A stretch of DNA of 64,000 nt from Wurfbainia villosa (GCA_025175895.1 CM046000.1:38848720-38912719), one strand, 5' to 3'. Counted from the stretch's first letter, positions 23,427 through 34,153 are shown. Numbers and translations are program-made. The notes: generated by a model from the sequence alone, not told the origin.

Positions 23427-24935
23427 TGTTGGTGCAATCGGCCCAGGTCACGATTGACCAGGACTCGAGTTTGACTCGAGTGATGTTTTGATGTTTCGAC
23501 AAAAACATATGACAATGTAATTGTCATGGGAAAGTACAAGTGTTGTGTACTTGGCATGGAAAATCCAAGTGGAACACTTGGCATTTGGTAAAGTCCAAGT
23601 CTTGAGTACTTGGCATGAAAAGTCCAAGCATGGGTCTTGGCAATGTAAAAGTCCAAGCATGGGTCTTGGCAATGTAAAAGTCCAACATGGGTTGGCAAGG
23701 GAAAGTCCAAGCATGGTCTTGGCATTTGAGAAGTCCAACATGGGTTGGCAAAGGAAAGTCCAAGCTTGAGTCTTGGCATGAGAAGTCCAAGGGGTTTGAT
23801 ATTGGCTGCGTAAAGTCCAAGCGAGAGTCTTGGCAGCATAAGTCCAATGGTTGGCGGCGTAAAGTCCAAGCGGAGTCTTGGCGGCGTAAGTCCAATGTGC
23901 CTTGGCGGTGTAGACACCGTTAGCATGACATAGCCGACTGAAGCACCTAGAGGCTAGCGCGATGGATGAACAAGTCATGGATGACTTGGAGGGATCCGAG
24001 ATGCGTGAGGTTGATGGAGGTGGCTAGAAGGCTTAGGTCTAGGCTAAGGGTGGTCTAGCAAGTATGGGGGCACCATACTTGAGTTAAAACCTCATGTTTG
24101 AGGTTGGCAGTCGACTGGCAATATGGCCGGTTCGACTGCCGTGAGTCGACTTGATTTCGACTACCAATTTAGAGCTGGAATTGCTCTGGCAGTCGACTGC
24201 TCTTTGGAGCAATCGACTGATGTCCCACGACGATCGCCAAGGGCCTAGCCGATCGCTAGTTCTCGTGTCGAGCACGACGCCAGAGCCGAACGCGGCCGAC
24301 TACGGGTGTTGGCGCGATCGCCAAGAGTTCCGTTGGAACTTGTCCAACGTGGATTGAGCCGTTGTCTCACAACGATCGGCGGGCAATGATCGGGACTTAT
24401 GACAATGATCGACAGGCGTAAATCGGCCGATGGAGGATAAAAGCAGCTGTTCGTGGAAGGCTCAAGAATCAGTTCTTTGGGGACTTTGGTGAGGCGATTT
24501 GAAGGCGATTTGCAGGTGCATTTCTGGGTCCTTCAAGCTCATCCAAGCAACCGATAAGCAAGCGCTCAAAACCCTAGTTTGTAAAGTGTTCTTTACATTT
24601 TCACTTGTATTTTCTTGTATTTTTTTCATTTATTGTTGTAAACGTTTGTACGAGGTTTCTCCGCCTCCGACTTGTTGTCGAGAAGGAGTTTATTGATTAA
24701 TGATTGCATTGGCGTCGCTAGAGCTCGTTAGAGCTCAATCCGTGGAGTAGGAACCGTTCGGTTCCGAACCATGTTATATTCTTGTGTTCGTGATTGTATC
24801 TTTTCATTATTGCTTTTATTATTTCTATTCTGCTGCGCATAACGAGTTTTGTAGAGACGATCGCGAACGAATTCCATCTACGTACGGTCAAACGCTATTC
24901 ACCCCCCCCCCTCTAGCGGCCTCAAATCTTCTACA
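23427..24935 (+). repeat. Gag-only element 3' LTR
   Basis: Homologous to 18285-19773 and ending CTTCTACA before AATGG. It has one fewer minisatellite unit, an extra GTTTGACTCGAG near 23470, and substitutions and indels concentrated at 24090-24430, so the two LTRs have diverged since insertion. Confidence 0.93.
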
Positions 24936-24994
24936 AATGGTTCAAACATAAGGCGATTGCCTTAGGGCATGTCCCATATATTACTAATATATAG

Positions 24995-25240
24995 GTCATA
25001 CAATAGAAGATCAAGAGGTAAACAAGAGGTATAATCTTGTTTGTTTTGATTTAGTTCTTTTGTATCATGAATGTGGTTAATTTACTAGGACCCCGATGAT
25101 AAACACAAAAATCGGCGATCCGTACATCATCTATTCCACAGCTAATCGAGGATAAGAGTTAAGTTGCTTGAACAACAAGTTTATTCAAGTGATGACCCAA
25201 TCGAGAAGCACGATGATGGATCAGTTGCTTGGGTAATCCA
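24995..25240 (+). repeat. E2 3' LTR, second segment
   Basis: Resumes after X1 with GTCATACAATAGAAGATC, as in intact LTRs (compare 52947 onward), and stops at ATCCA (25236-25240) where E3 is inserted. Confidence 0.85.
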
Positions 25241-27236
25241 TGTTGGGTCAATCCGTGAGGAGAAACTTTGCTTCCTTTTTTGACTCGGTCACTTGTTCAT
25301 GGCGATCCCATCGATGTCCCCGGATTAAAATTTAATCCTAGACAAAAGGGAACACCCAAGCATCCTTGTCATCGTCGTGCTATTCGTTTAGAGTAGTCAC
25401 TTGAACAAACTTGTTGTTCAAGCGACCAACCTCTATTCCACGAATAGTCGCGGAATAGACGATGTACAGATCACCAGTTTTTGTGTTTATGTTCGGGATC
25501 CAAGTATTATTTAGCCACAAATAGAATATATCATGCTCATAATTGAAAAACAAATATAAACATGTAACAAATGAAAATAGAGAATCGATATACCTCTCGA
25601 TCTTCTATTGTATGACCTTCCTCCTTTCGGATGTTGTGTGGGCGACGATCTACCAAAAGTTGAAGCCTCCTAGATCACCAATCTTCCTTTCCTTGTTCGC
25701 TTCGAAGAAAGAAAGATCATAAAACAAAACTTATCTTCCTAATTAGAACCGGCCACCAAGTCAATAAACTCGATGTTGCCGCCGGCCAAGAAAGAGAACA
25801 TGGAGTATGGGAGCCGGCCAAAGGAGAATCAATGAGGGCATGGGAGCCGGCCAACACTTGGAGAAGAGAAAGGAAAGCAATCCTTCTCCTTGTTGCCGCC
25901 CAAACCCTAAACCTAGCTCTCCTAATTTCCGGCCAAGGATGAGGGGAAGAAGAATAGGTTGAGCACCATCCAAGGTAGAGGGAAGAAGGATAGGTGCCGG
26001 CCAAACCTTAGGAAGAAGGAGAAGAGGCTTCCTCCACTTGTTGCCGCCCACAACCAACTCCCAAAACCCTAGCCGCCCACTCCTAATCCTAACCCTAATG
26101 GGATTGCTTGCCGCCCAAGGGAAGAAAACCTTAATGCCATCCATTGTGTTTCCGCCCAAGCAATCATCCCATATTTATAGAGTTAGGTTCATCCCTCCTT
26201 TTAATCTCCACCATTGGTTCAAGGGATTTAATCTCAACCGTCGGATCTAGAGATTTAATCTCAACCGTGGTATCTAGAGATTTTAATCTCTACCATTGGA
26301 TCTAGAGTTTTGTTTTCATCCATTGGATCTACGCTTCATGAGGTATTAATAGGCTACAATAGGGACCATGAGGAGGAGTTGGATCTTGGCCACCCAATGG
26401 ATCAAGCCCATATAAAGTCCGATCCATTAATGATTATCCATTCCACTAGAGGATTATCATTCATCTACCTCACCAACCCCCATAAGTTAATATGGGCTCC
26501 ACATATTATTTGTACATTTTCTCCCCATGTTTAAGATCTCGAATGTCCGTTGATTAATTAATTTATTGACCAATAATTAATCAACATCTAACTCCATGAG
26601 TAGTACAACTCAACCTTTTCATCATGCCGGACCAAGTCCACCTGCAGGGTTTAAATGATGATCCTTATGAGCTCCTCAAGGGGACATCATCATCCTAATA
26701 TATAGGACATGGTTTCCTCATATAATCAACGACACACCATATAAATAATATCATCTCCCAACTTACCGAGCCTATCGATTTAATCTATAAATCTCTCCCA
26801 TTGGTAAATCAAAGAGATGAATACTAAGTATATGTGCCCGTTATTATATCAGGATTAAGAGTATGTACAGTATAATATCCGAGGTCGGATTCGATTATGT
26901 AGTCAGCAATAAATCGAATCACCACTATGTCGGTTCTGCTCAATACACACAAAGTGCACTAGTGTGATTCTATGGTCAAGACAAACCAATCCCAAATCAC
27001 ACTACAACCATTCCAATGGTTTGTCCAAAGTCATCTCGTTTGTGAGCCTTTACTTATACTTTACAAGGAACCGATAACATGATCTCCCGTGTGACACCAC
27101 ACACTATGTTATCTACAATGTAATGTATTAGACAATATGCATATCCATAAAAATATGCAAACAATGATCATGTGATTCTTATTTCAAAATAAAGATGTTC
27201 ATACAAAAGATAGACTTTTCAGTATACATCCAAACA
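25241..27236 (-). repeat. E3 3' LTR
   Basis: Minus sense TGTTTGGATG... to ...GACCCAACA. Its sense 3' end differs from the CCCTTCA end of the right-hand LTR (35215), so the two are not a simple pair. It contains the 27-bp array at about 26222-26335. Confidence 0.86.
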
Positions 27237-27251
27237 ATCTCCCACTTATAC
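27237..27251 (-). other. E3 polypurine tract
   Basis: Same AGTATAAGTGGGAGAT motif as in E1 and E2, adjoining the LTR at 27236. Confidence 0.75.
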
Positions 27252-27269
27252 TAAAAGACTATATTGTCC

Positions 27270-28120
27270 TCAAACTTCCATACATCTGATCCCCATTCCC
27301 TCCACATACCTATCAAAAGCTCTCGCTGGAAGGGCCTTAGTGAAAGGATCTGCCTGGTTATCCTCCGATACAATCTTGGCCACAGCAACTTCTTCTCTCT
27401 TTACGATTTCTCGTATCATGTGGTACTTGCGCTCTATGTGCTTACTTGCCTTATGGGCTCGTGGTTCCTTCGAGTTTACAATTGCACCACTATTATCACA
27501 ATAAATTGTGATAGTTCTAGCCAAACCAGGAATCACATCCAAGTCCATCACGAAGTTCCTGAGCCACACAACTTCTTTGGTCGCCTCAGAGGCTACAACA
27601 TACTCACCTTCCATGGTAGAGTCCGCCATGGATTTCTGCTTGACACTCCTCCATGCAATGGCTCCACCTCCCAAAGTAAACACAAAACCTGAGGTAGACT
27701 TACTGTTATCCCAATCTGATTGGAAGTCGAAATCTATGTAACCCACATGGAGTAATTGGTCTGCCTGGTAAACTAGCATATAATCCCTAGTCCTTCTCAA
27801 GTACTTTAATATATGCTTTACCGCAGTCCAATATCCCTGTCCTGGATTATTCTGATATCTACTGACCATGCCCACGGCATAGCAGATATCTGGTCTCGTA
27901 CATAGCATCGTATACATGAGACTTCCTACAGTCGAAGCATAAGGAACCGCCTTCATCTCCTCTATCTCCTCAGATGTTCTAGGACACATCTCCTTAGATA
28001 AAGGAACTCAATGCCTGAAAGGTAGAAAACCGTTCTTGGAGTTCTGCATGCTAAAACGATCCATAATCATGTCTATGTGTGAAGCTTGGGATAAGCACAA
28101 CATCCTTTTCCTGCGATCCC
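27270..28120 (-). pseudogene. E3 RNase H and RT C-terminal remnant
   Basis: The frame 27989-27270 is open through the end of RT (MVSRYQNNPGQGYW) and all of RNase H (GYIDFDFQSDWDNSKSTSG, ADSTMEGEYVVASEATKE, TIYCDNSGAIV, KHIERKYHMIREI, GMGIRCMEV). A TGA near 28006-28008 (glycine GGA in relatives) separates it from RDRRKRMLCLSQASHI. Upstream of that motif the rest of RT and integrase are deleted and protease-region sequence follows directly at about 28121. Confidence 0.88.
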
Positions 28121-28831
28121 TTAATGTACCTGAACAGATATTCTCCCTATTCCTTTTTATAACAACTCTGTCATTAAAAGAAATTGAATATCCATCCATA
28201 AACAATTTAGAAACTGAAACTAAATTCTTTCTAAATAAAGGTACATAAAGGGAATTTTCCAGAACCAAAGTTTTTTTTTCTCAAAAGATAAATAAAACGT
28301 CTCCCACTACAATAACTGTCACCTTCATGGCATTGCCCAAGTAAACGGTAATCTCCCCTTTAGCTAGTTGTCGGGTTTCCTGGAACCGCTGCAAAGTATC
28401 ACAGACATGATCAGTGGCTCTCGTATCTACACACCAGGTGCCGGTAGATAATACCGCTAACCATGTTTCAACGACTAGACCAAAGGATATACCTTTGTTC
28501 TTGCTTCGGATTGGGACAGTCCTTCTTTCAATATCCATCCTGCTTGCAAGTGAAGTACTTGCTCTGAGATCCTCCCACCACCTTTGCTCCATCTTGTTTC
28601 TTCTACTTCTTGCCTTTTGGCTTAGAAGTAGAAACCTTCTGAGCAACCATGACCTGAGCCTGAGCAAGCATTCTGTCGATTGGAGAATGATATCGACCTG
28701 GGTTTCCCTATCGATCTCAGCTCCAAGGACTTCCAGGTCATTCGCAGGCTTAGGAGGACCCTCTTCGAAGAGTACATATTTGTACTCCTCAGCAGTTAAG
28801 ACAATATCTAGATTCTTTTCCAATCAACATA
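28121..28831 (-). pseudogene. E3 protease and gag remnant with internal deletions
   Basis: The frame reads from gag LDIVLTAEEYKYVLFEEGPP through two deletions (PPKPAND joined to LEVLGAEID, and IILQS joined to TECLL). It then runs through a damaged zinc-knuckle region to CVDTRATDHVCDTLQRF (protease signature DTRA instead of DTGA), FMDGYSISFNDRVVIKRN and CSGTL, where it is fused in frame to RT residues RDRRKRM. The CACTA transposon interrupts the sequence at 28831; the missing N-terminus lies at 34097-34153. Confidence 0.85.
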
Positions 28832-28845
28832 CACTACAACAAAAA
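28832..28845 (+). repeat. CACTA left terminal inverted repeat
   Basis: CACTACAACAAAAA, identical to the reverse complement of 34080-34093. Confidence 0.93.
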
Positions 28846-28852
28846 ATCGAAT

Positions 28853-29281
28853 AGACAACGGTGAAAAACCGTTGTCTATTAGCCAAAAAATCTGTGGTAA
28901 ATCGACCCGTTGTGAAAAGTGGGTCTGTCAAAGACAACGGTGAAAAATCATTGTAGATTTAAGGAAAAGACAACGGTGAAAAACCGTTGTCTATTTGAAA
29001 AAAAAATGTGGTAAATCGACCCGTTGTGAATAGTGGTTTGGTCAAAGACAACGGTGAAAAAACCATTGTCGTTTCAAAGATAAGACAACGGTTTTTAACC
29101 GTTGTCTTTGACCAAACCATTATTCACAACGAGTCGATTTACCACGGTTTTTTTTTCAAATAGACAACGGTTTTTCACCGTTGTCTTTTCCTTAAATCTA
29201 CAACGGGTTTTCACCATTGTCTTCATCGACTTCGATTTACCATGATTTTTTGCTCATAGACAATGGTTTTTCAGCGTTGTC
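28853..29281. repeat. Long subterminal palindrome of the CACTA left end
   Basis: Two arms of about 200-220 bp (28853 to about 29075, and about 29085 to 29281) are imperfect reverse complements around a centre near 29085. Each arm contains several GACAACGG...CCGTTGTC hairpins, so hairpins lie within a larger hairpin. Such motifs are the likely transposase-binding sites; the transcript could fold into a long double strand. Confidence 0.82.
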
Positions 29282-29734
29282 ATTTCTCAATGGTTACTCT
29301 ATAACATAATAAACCATTGTAGATTTATAGTGTTGTATTTTTAATATAAATCATACAACATCAAAAAGAATTATAGAAAACACATATATACACTCGCACT
29401 TGTAGCAATGTAAAGTACAAGGTCACATTACATTTTAAATGATCACTTTTACCGATATATATTAAAAAGTACTGTGGTAAAACAACTACACATCATATGC
29501 ACCAAAAGTATTTGCATAGCAAAACACTTATAGAATGTAACCAAAAGATGTATGTACACTTAAATCTCTCCTTATGCAATCAGCCCACTCCGAATGTACT
29601 TCATCAATTTCCTTTGCAGCTATCACAGAATTTGCGAACTGCATGTGAACAAATGAAAATGCAATTAAACGCTATGGTATCAATAAGAAAATTTGAAAAT
29701 ATATCTAATATTACTATTGATCGTAGGGAAGACT

Positions 29735-32200
29735 TGTCAAAGGATGCGGCACCTTCAATTATCTCTCTCATATATCGTAAAACAAAATACCCGCATTGAG
29801 CTCCATCCGGTTGAAGGGGAACCTGTGATGGAAAAATATTATAGTAGTTATTCTGATAGTAAAATTTGATACATAAATTATACACGACATAAAAAAAGTT
29901 GGCATAAGGGAAAAAAAATTGTCATTAATTTCAATTGTTGCATTTGTTTTATTTTCAATTATACATCTAATAACCTCCTTAATTTCCCTACTTGAGTTCA
30001 AAAAAAGCTGGTAATTATCCTTGAGCAACATCTAGTACGAGTAAAAGTCTTTTGGAATTTAACTCCTCCTTGAGCTTCACTGGTAACCGTTGTCAGATTT
30101 TGTGACACTGCTTGAAGGCCATAGACCATCTAGCCATGGCATAGGTTGAGATCCAGCACTCTGTTTCAGTATATTGGCATAGGTTGATAGCTGACATCAG
30201 CACTAGCCATGCTTTATTCTAGTAAATCCTAAAACACTCTGAGTATGAAACTGTGATGGTTGAAAGTGGTATTCTCTTTAGGAACTAGATGCCATTTGCT
30301 ATCATAACACTACAGCAAAGTGAGATTTATCTGAGTTTAATAGAATAACTAATGACAAGATCTAGAGCAAAGAAGAAGATTTGCATATTTCTTTTAATGA
30401 TTTAGTAAAAGTTATGACAGGCCTACACAACCTTTGCTTACATTGAAGTAATAATAAATTTGTAATAAGAATTTACTTTTACGATAGTCCTACACAACTT
30501 TTATCATTTGTTTTTTTTCCTCTTGCAGGAGAATACAGGATGTAAACAGTTTACATGATCTTTCCCGAAATTCCTTGTGCCATAAAGTCACCTGATCACA
30601 TGATGATTTTCAAGCTGGATTCTATTTTAAAAAATGCAACAATTAAGAGCGATAGTGAGAAAATTATTGCAATGCAAATTAGAAGGGTACTACCAGTATC
30701 GCAGGCAATTCAGAGCACACTGTCATTTTGCTCCAGGAATCAGCATCGCAGCCAATTCAGAGCACAATGTCAATTTGCTCCAGAACACAATGTCGATTGG
30801 CAAAACACTCCAGAATAGATTGGAGTAAGTAGGTCGATCAGAGCACAATGTCAATTTAGCCACAGTCAAGAAGCAGATCAAGGCAAAACAAAATGTCGGG
30901 GAGGAGGTCAGATTAGGTTATGCTTAACAAAAAATAAGGAATTTGTAGATCTAACTCGAACTAATTTGATACCCACCTCAGCCAATTCCAGAATAGATCG
31001 GAGTTATCTGAAGATTATCAAAATGTCACTAAATAATTCACAAATAACTTGATTATATAAATGTCACTAAATAATTCAAATTATATAAGCTTCCCACGAT
31101 GTAAAACATACCTTGATTATTTCCCACAAAGGGTATTTCTTCCCGTGCTTGCCAATCTCTGTGTTGAACAATTTCAAAGCCCTTCATAAAATCATAAAAG
31201 ATTATAGACTTTTAGTGCATATAGTATATATAAAAAAATTATAATAAATATTGACAATATTTTGCTACTAAAACTTACATCTTCACAACATTCTTCCAAG
31301 TCTCATCACGATTATGCTGACTGAGAGGATCCAACAACGAAACAACCTCTTTGTGAGGATCGATGATAGTCAAAATCCAATGGAAACTACATATATACAC
31401 AATAGTTATGCATGTAATTAAGCAAGTGTTTATCAAAGTAAAAAAATTAGCATTCCACCTCTATTTTACACACCCTATGTTAACTGGAACCAAAACTAGC
31501 TGGTTTGGTGGTGTGCCATTCAACCTAGCTGCCAAACCAAGGGCCTTCTTATCAACTAATGTGAAGTGACACCTAACAACATATGGATCCACAAATCTAA
31601 ACCTCTCCAGCTTATTTTCCTCCTTCATCTTTTTATATAAATGCCTACCATTTAAACATGCAACAAAATGTATAAGACCAGGATAAATAAAACTCATAAA
31701 TCAATAGTCAAAGTGTTAGTACATGAAAACAATATACGTACCATATGTACACAACTATGCAATTGTATGAAATTGGTGCCAAGTTGCAGAAAGGAATGAT
31801 GTCTTGAAGGTAAACACCGCCTTCGAACTTACCACCAAATACATCATACTCCAACATAAATTTCATTGACTGGTGATCATGAAGAGCATGCTTGCAATAA
31901 CAATACAACAGCCATAGTGATCTAGGTATATTTGATGATCGCACTGTTAATGATTGCACATTTGGTGATTGCAATCGATGCTTCCTTTTGGCACAGTCAG
32001 GTTTTTTCCCCTTGACCTTCTAGTTTATGAAAACATATACTTGTTAGGCACTTGTATAGTTAAATTTAAATAGATTGTAGCATTTACCGAAGAATCTTGT
32101 GTTTGCATCAAGTGTCTGGGCCAAGCTACATGTGATCTGATAGCATCACCAATGCTTTGACACACAGGAGTTGGAATTGGTTGGATTGTAGCATCACGAC
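29735..32200 (-). pseudogene. ULP1-like cysteine (SUMO) protease gene of the CACTA, multi-exon
   Basis: Exons read on the minus strand: about 32195-32088 (SIGDAIRSHVAWPRHL), 32018-31742 (HALHDHQSMKFMLEYDVF; DIIPFCNLAPISYNCIVVYI), 31640-31482 (NQLVLVPVNIG), 31390-31280 (FHWILTIIDPH; SLLDPLSQHN), 31182-31113 (GKHGKKYPLWEIIK) and 29826-29735 (QPDGAQCGYFVLRYMREII). The joins use GT...AG borders and stay in frame where checked. The His, Asp and Gln/Cys of a C48-type catalytic set are present. Proteins of this kind are common cargo of plant CACTA elements. The first exons are replaced by captured MATH/BTB sequence, so no complete start is visible. The last intron (about 1.3 kb) contains short repeats at 30705-30870. 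Confidence 0.8.
30705..30870. repeat. Short imperfect repeats inside the CACTA
   Basis: CAGAGCACAATGTCAATTTG and variants occur three times, alternating with CTCCAG and CCAATTCAGA. No function is apparent. Confidence 0.6.
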
Positions 32201-32600
32201 GTCAGTCCCCTCGCTGGCCAACGCGATGAACAGCTACCCATACGTTCCAGCGTCCTCCGTGCTCTTCACGTCGGGGTAGAAGTAGATGGCCCAGTCGTAA
32301 CCCCCCACGGAGAAAGTGTCCGACGTCGTGTATTTTACGATGCCCATGCCCTTAAGCAGCGAATGCTCGGAGACCTTGAAGTGGTGCGATCCATCCACGG
32401 TGTCAGTGACGGACGTCGAAGTCGTCTCGGCAGGAGGGGTCGGGGGCTGCGCCGGAGAGGACGAAGAGAACAAGCACGGCGGGGCCGAGAAGCCACCTCT
32501 GTATACCCCATTGCCACCCATCGGAAGAAGCGCGAGATCGAAGTCGACGGTCGCGGTAGGATTCCGGAAGCAGGAAAGCTAGGATCTGCACGGAAGGAGA
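32195..32600 (-). pseudogene. Captured 5' end of a MATH/BTB (BPM-type) host gene
   Basis: The minus strand ATG at 32521 opens a GC-rich frame: serine/proline-rich N-terminus, then VDGSHHFKVSEHSLLKG, VKYTTSDTFSVGGYDWAIYF and YPDVKSTEDAGTY. This is the start of the MATH domain of plant BPM proteins, substrate adaptors of CUL3 ubiquitin ligases. A TAG follows the tyrosine, but the frame continues LFIALASEGTDV before similarity ends near 32195, where ULP1 sequence begins in another frame. About 80 bp upstream of the ATG looks like 5' UTR. Only about 110 codons of a protein of some 400 residues are present. The high GC content stands out against the AT-rich transposon. Confidence 0.87.
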
Positions 32601-33210
32601 AGGAATCGAGAGAGAAAGGAAGGGGGCGATAGGCGAGGGCTATTAATTGCGGAGAGGGGCCCAATTGACCAAGCAACACTTTGGTAACAGGGGGTCCCAC
32701 CATAAGCGGGTATTGGAAACTGCTGGGACATGCCGATGAGAATCACAAGGTCAGGAAGCACGAAATTGGATTTGGGACCCGGCTTCGTCGGTGATTCGAT
32801 GAAATTTCACCAGAGCAGCAGTTCACCAACTTAATCCCATCAATTACTTGGATTAATTCATCATCGGATCGAATTTTAAATCCCTAAATTTCTTAAAACC
32901 CAAAGTACAATTTCATAGATCCATAAAAGTAATATTAGTTTTTTAAAAAAATTAGATATATAAAATTATCAGTCGGCCACTCTTATTCCGACTCGGCGGC
33001 AACGATGGTATAAAGTATTTGTTCAGCTTAGTTAACTTCAATTTCTATTTTATAATCATTGTAAAAAAAAAATTCATAGAGGATTAGAGGATTTTAAGGA
33101 GTTTGGCATGATGAATCTAGAAAAAAATTCGGGACCAGATTAGCCAACCCAAATCTAAGCGGGGGAGAGATAGAGAGAGAGAGAGGAAGAGACCGAAAGG
33201 TGTGGAGACG

Positions 33211-33430
33211 ATGGCGGCTGTCGTAGGGGACGTGGAAGTGTAGATTTCGAGCCCGACGAGGATGATCTCATGGACAAGGATGTTGGCGCTGGTGAGGCCG
33301 ACCCCTCTCCTGTCCCCAAGCTCCGATCCACGGTTGCCGGAAGCGGTTCCTCTTGGTTAGGGCCTAGGAAGACCAAAGGTCACGGCTTCCGTGAGGAAGC
33401 AGGTCCCGATCGAGGCGGAATCAGAACGCT
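33211..33430 (+). pseudogene. Captured 5' end of a Y14 (RBM8A) exon-junction-complex gene
   Basis: The plus strand ATG at 33211 gives MAAVVGDVEV, then a one-base deletion near 33240 shifts the frame. The restored frame reads DFEPDEDDLMDKDVGAG, PSPVPKLRSTVAG and PRKTKGHGFREEAGPDR. These acidic and KTKGRGFREE-like blocks are the N-terminus of plant Y14, the partner of MAGO in the exon junction complex. The RNA-recognition motif that should follow is absent. A GA-rich leader precedes the ATG. The fragment points away from the MATH/BTB fragment, so two gene starts lie head to head about 690 bp apart. Confidence 0.84.
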
Positions 33431-33799
33431 GAACAATGGACGAAGGTCGACGGACGAAGGTCGAGCAATGATCGACGGAAAAGGAAGAGAACGAACAGAG
33501 GGCGACCAACCGTGAGAATATGGCGCGGAAGAAGATGGGATGAACGAGCGCGCAACGGAGAACGGGGGAGGTTTTTTTGGGAAGTAGGAACCGCGGAGGT
33601 TTTCGGAAAGTAAGAACGACGGAGAAGTTTAGGGAAGATTTATTTAACCTAACAAATTTTTAAATATATATAACAACTTTTAAAAAAAATATTGTTGTAA
33701 TATATTGTTTAAAAAATATATATAAACTTTTAAATATATTGTTGTAAATGTATATATTTATAATTTTTTTTAAAAAAACTTATTTCCAATAATTTAAAA

Positions 33800-34079
33800 A
33801 ATTCATTGACAACGGTTTAAAACCGCTGTGATTGCACCGTTGTCCCAACTGTTGTTAAGATAAAAAAAACCTTAAAGACAACAGTTCTGGAAAACCGTTG
33901 TAAAATGTGTTGTTGATTTAAAAAAAAATATGCTCAACGACAACGGATACTGTAAAACCGTTGTCTTTTGTGTTATATGGGTGCTCAAAGAAAACGGTTT
34001 TGTCAAAAACCATTGTCTTTTAACAAAAAGACAATGGTTTCTCCTAAAACCGTTGTCTTTGTGGTGTTGTCTTTTAGCA
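33800..34079. repeat. CACTA right subterminal repeats
   Basis: Several ACAACGG / CCGTTGT words (for example near 33808, 33894, 33940, 33990 and 34050) in alternating orientation, mirroring the left end. Confidence 0.8.
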
Positions 34080-34093
34080 TTTTTGTTGTAGTG
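34080..34093 (-). repeat. CACTA right terminal inverted repeat
   Basis: TTTTTGTTGTAGTG, the perfect reverse complement of 28832-28845, followed by the duplicated ATA. Confidence 0.93.
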
Positions 34094-34096
34094 ATA

Positions 34097-34153
34097 GTTG
34101 GGTCCAGTAAGTTTGTTCTCTTTCAGTATCACAGCAAGTGGGTTGAAAGTCAT
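34097..34153 (-). pseudogene. E3 gag N-terminus (right of the CACTA insertion)
   Basis: ATG at 34153-34151, reading MTFNPLAVILKENKLTGPNY, interrupted by the CACTA. This is the best-kept gag start of the three E copies. Confidence 0.85.

Larger units (their letters stand above)
18285..24935 (+). mobile_element. Complete non-autonomous Gag-only LTR retrotransposon (TR-GAG type, SIRE-like)
   Basis: A 6651-bp element with two LTRs (1489 and 1509 bp), iMet primer-binding site, gag, polypurine tract and a perfect AATGG target duplication (18280-18284 and 24936-24940). The internal region encodes one Gag and no protease, integrase, RT or RNase H. This matches the known class of terminal-repeat retrotransposons that carry only GAG. 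The LTR end (GCTATTCACCCCC...CTACA) and the Gag suggest a SIRE/Maximus-related parent, which is inference. Mobilisation would need pol in trans. Confidence 0.93.
16098..24989 (-). mobile_element. X1: solo LTR of a second long-LTR family, hosting the Gag-only element
   Basis: Termini TGTTGGGTTTC at 16098 and TTACTAATA at 24989, flanked by GATAG (16093-16097) and TATAG (24990-24994), four of five bases identical. Without the nested element it is about 2.24 kb. No gag-pol of this family is present, so it is a solo LTR. Sense is minus, judged from the related copy X2 (45340-48980), which has a TATA box on the plus strand. It lies inside the E2 3' LTR. Confidence 0.78.
28832..34093. mobile_element. 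Complete CACTA (CMC/EnSpm) DNA transposon, non-autonomous, with host gene fragments
   Basis: 5262 bp bounded by perfect 14-bp terminal inverted repeats CACTACAACAAAAA and a 3-bp duplication ATA (28829-28831 and 34094-34096), the superfamily hallmark. E1 at 4644-4652 shows the empty site. Subterminal regions are rich in ACAACGG and its complement. There is no recognisable TNP2 transposase. The interior holds a ULP1-like protease gene (minus), the 5' end of a MATH/BTB gene (minus) and the 5' end of a Y14 gene (plus). It inserted into gag of E3. Confidence 0.93.
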
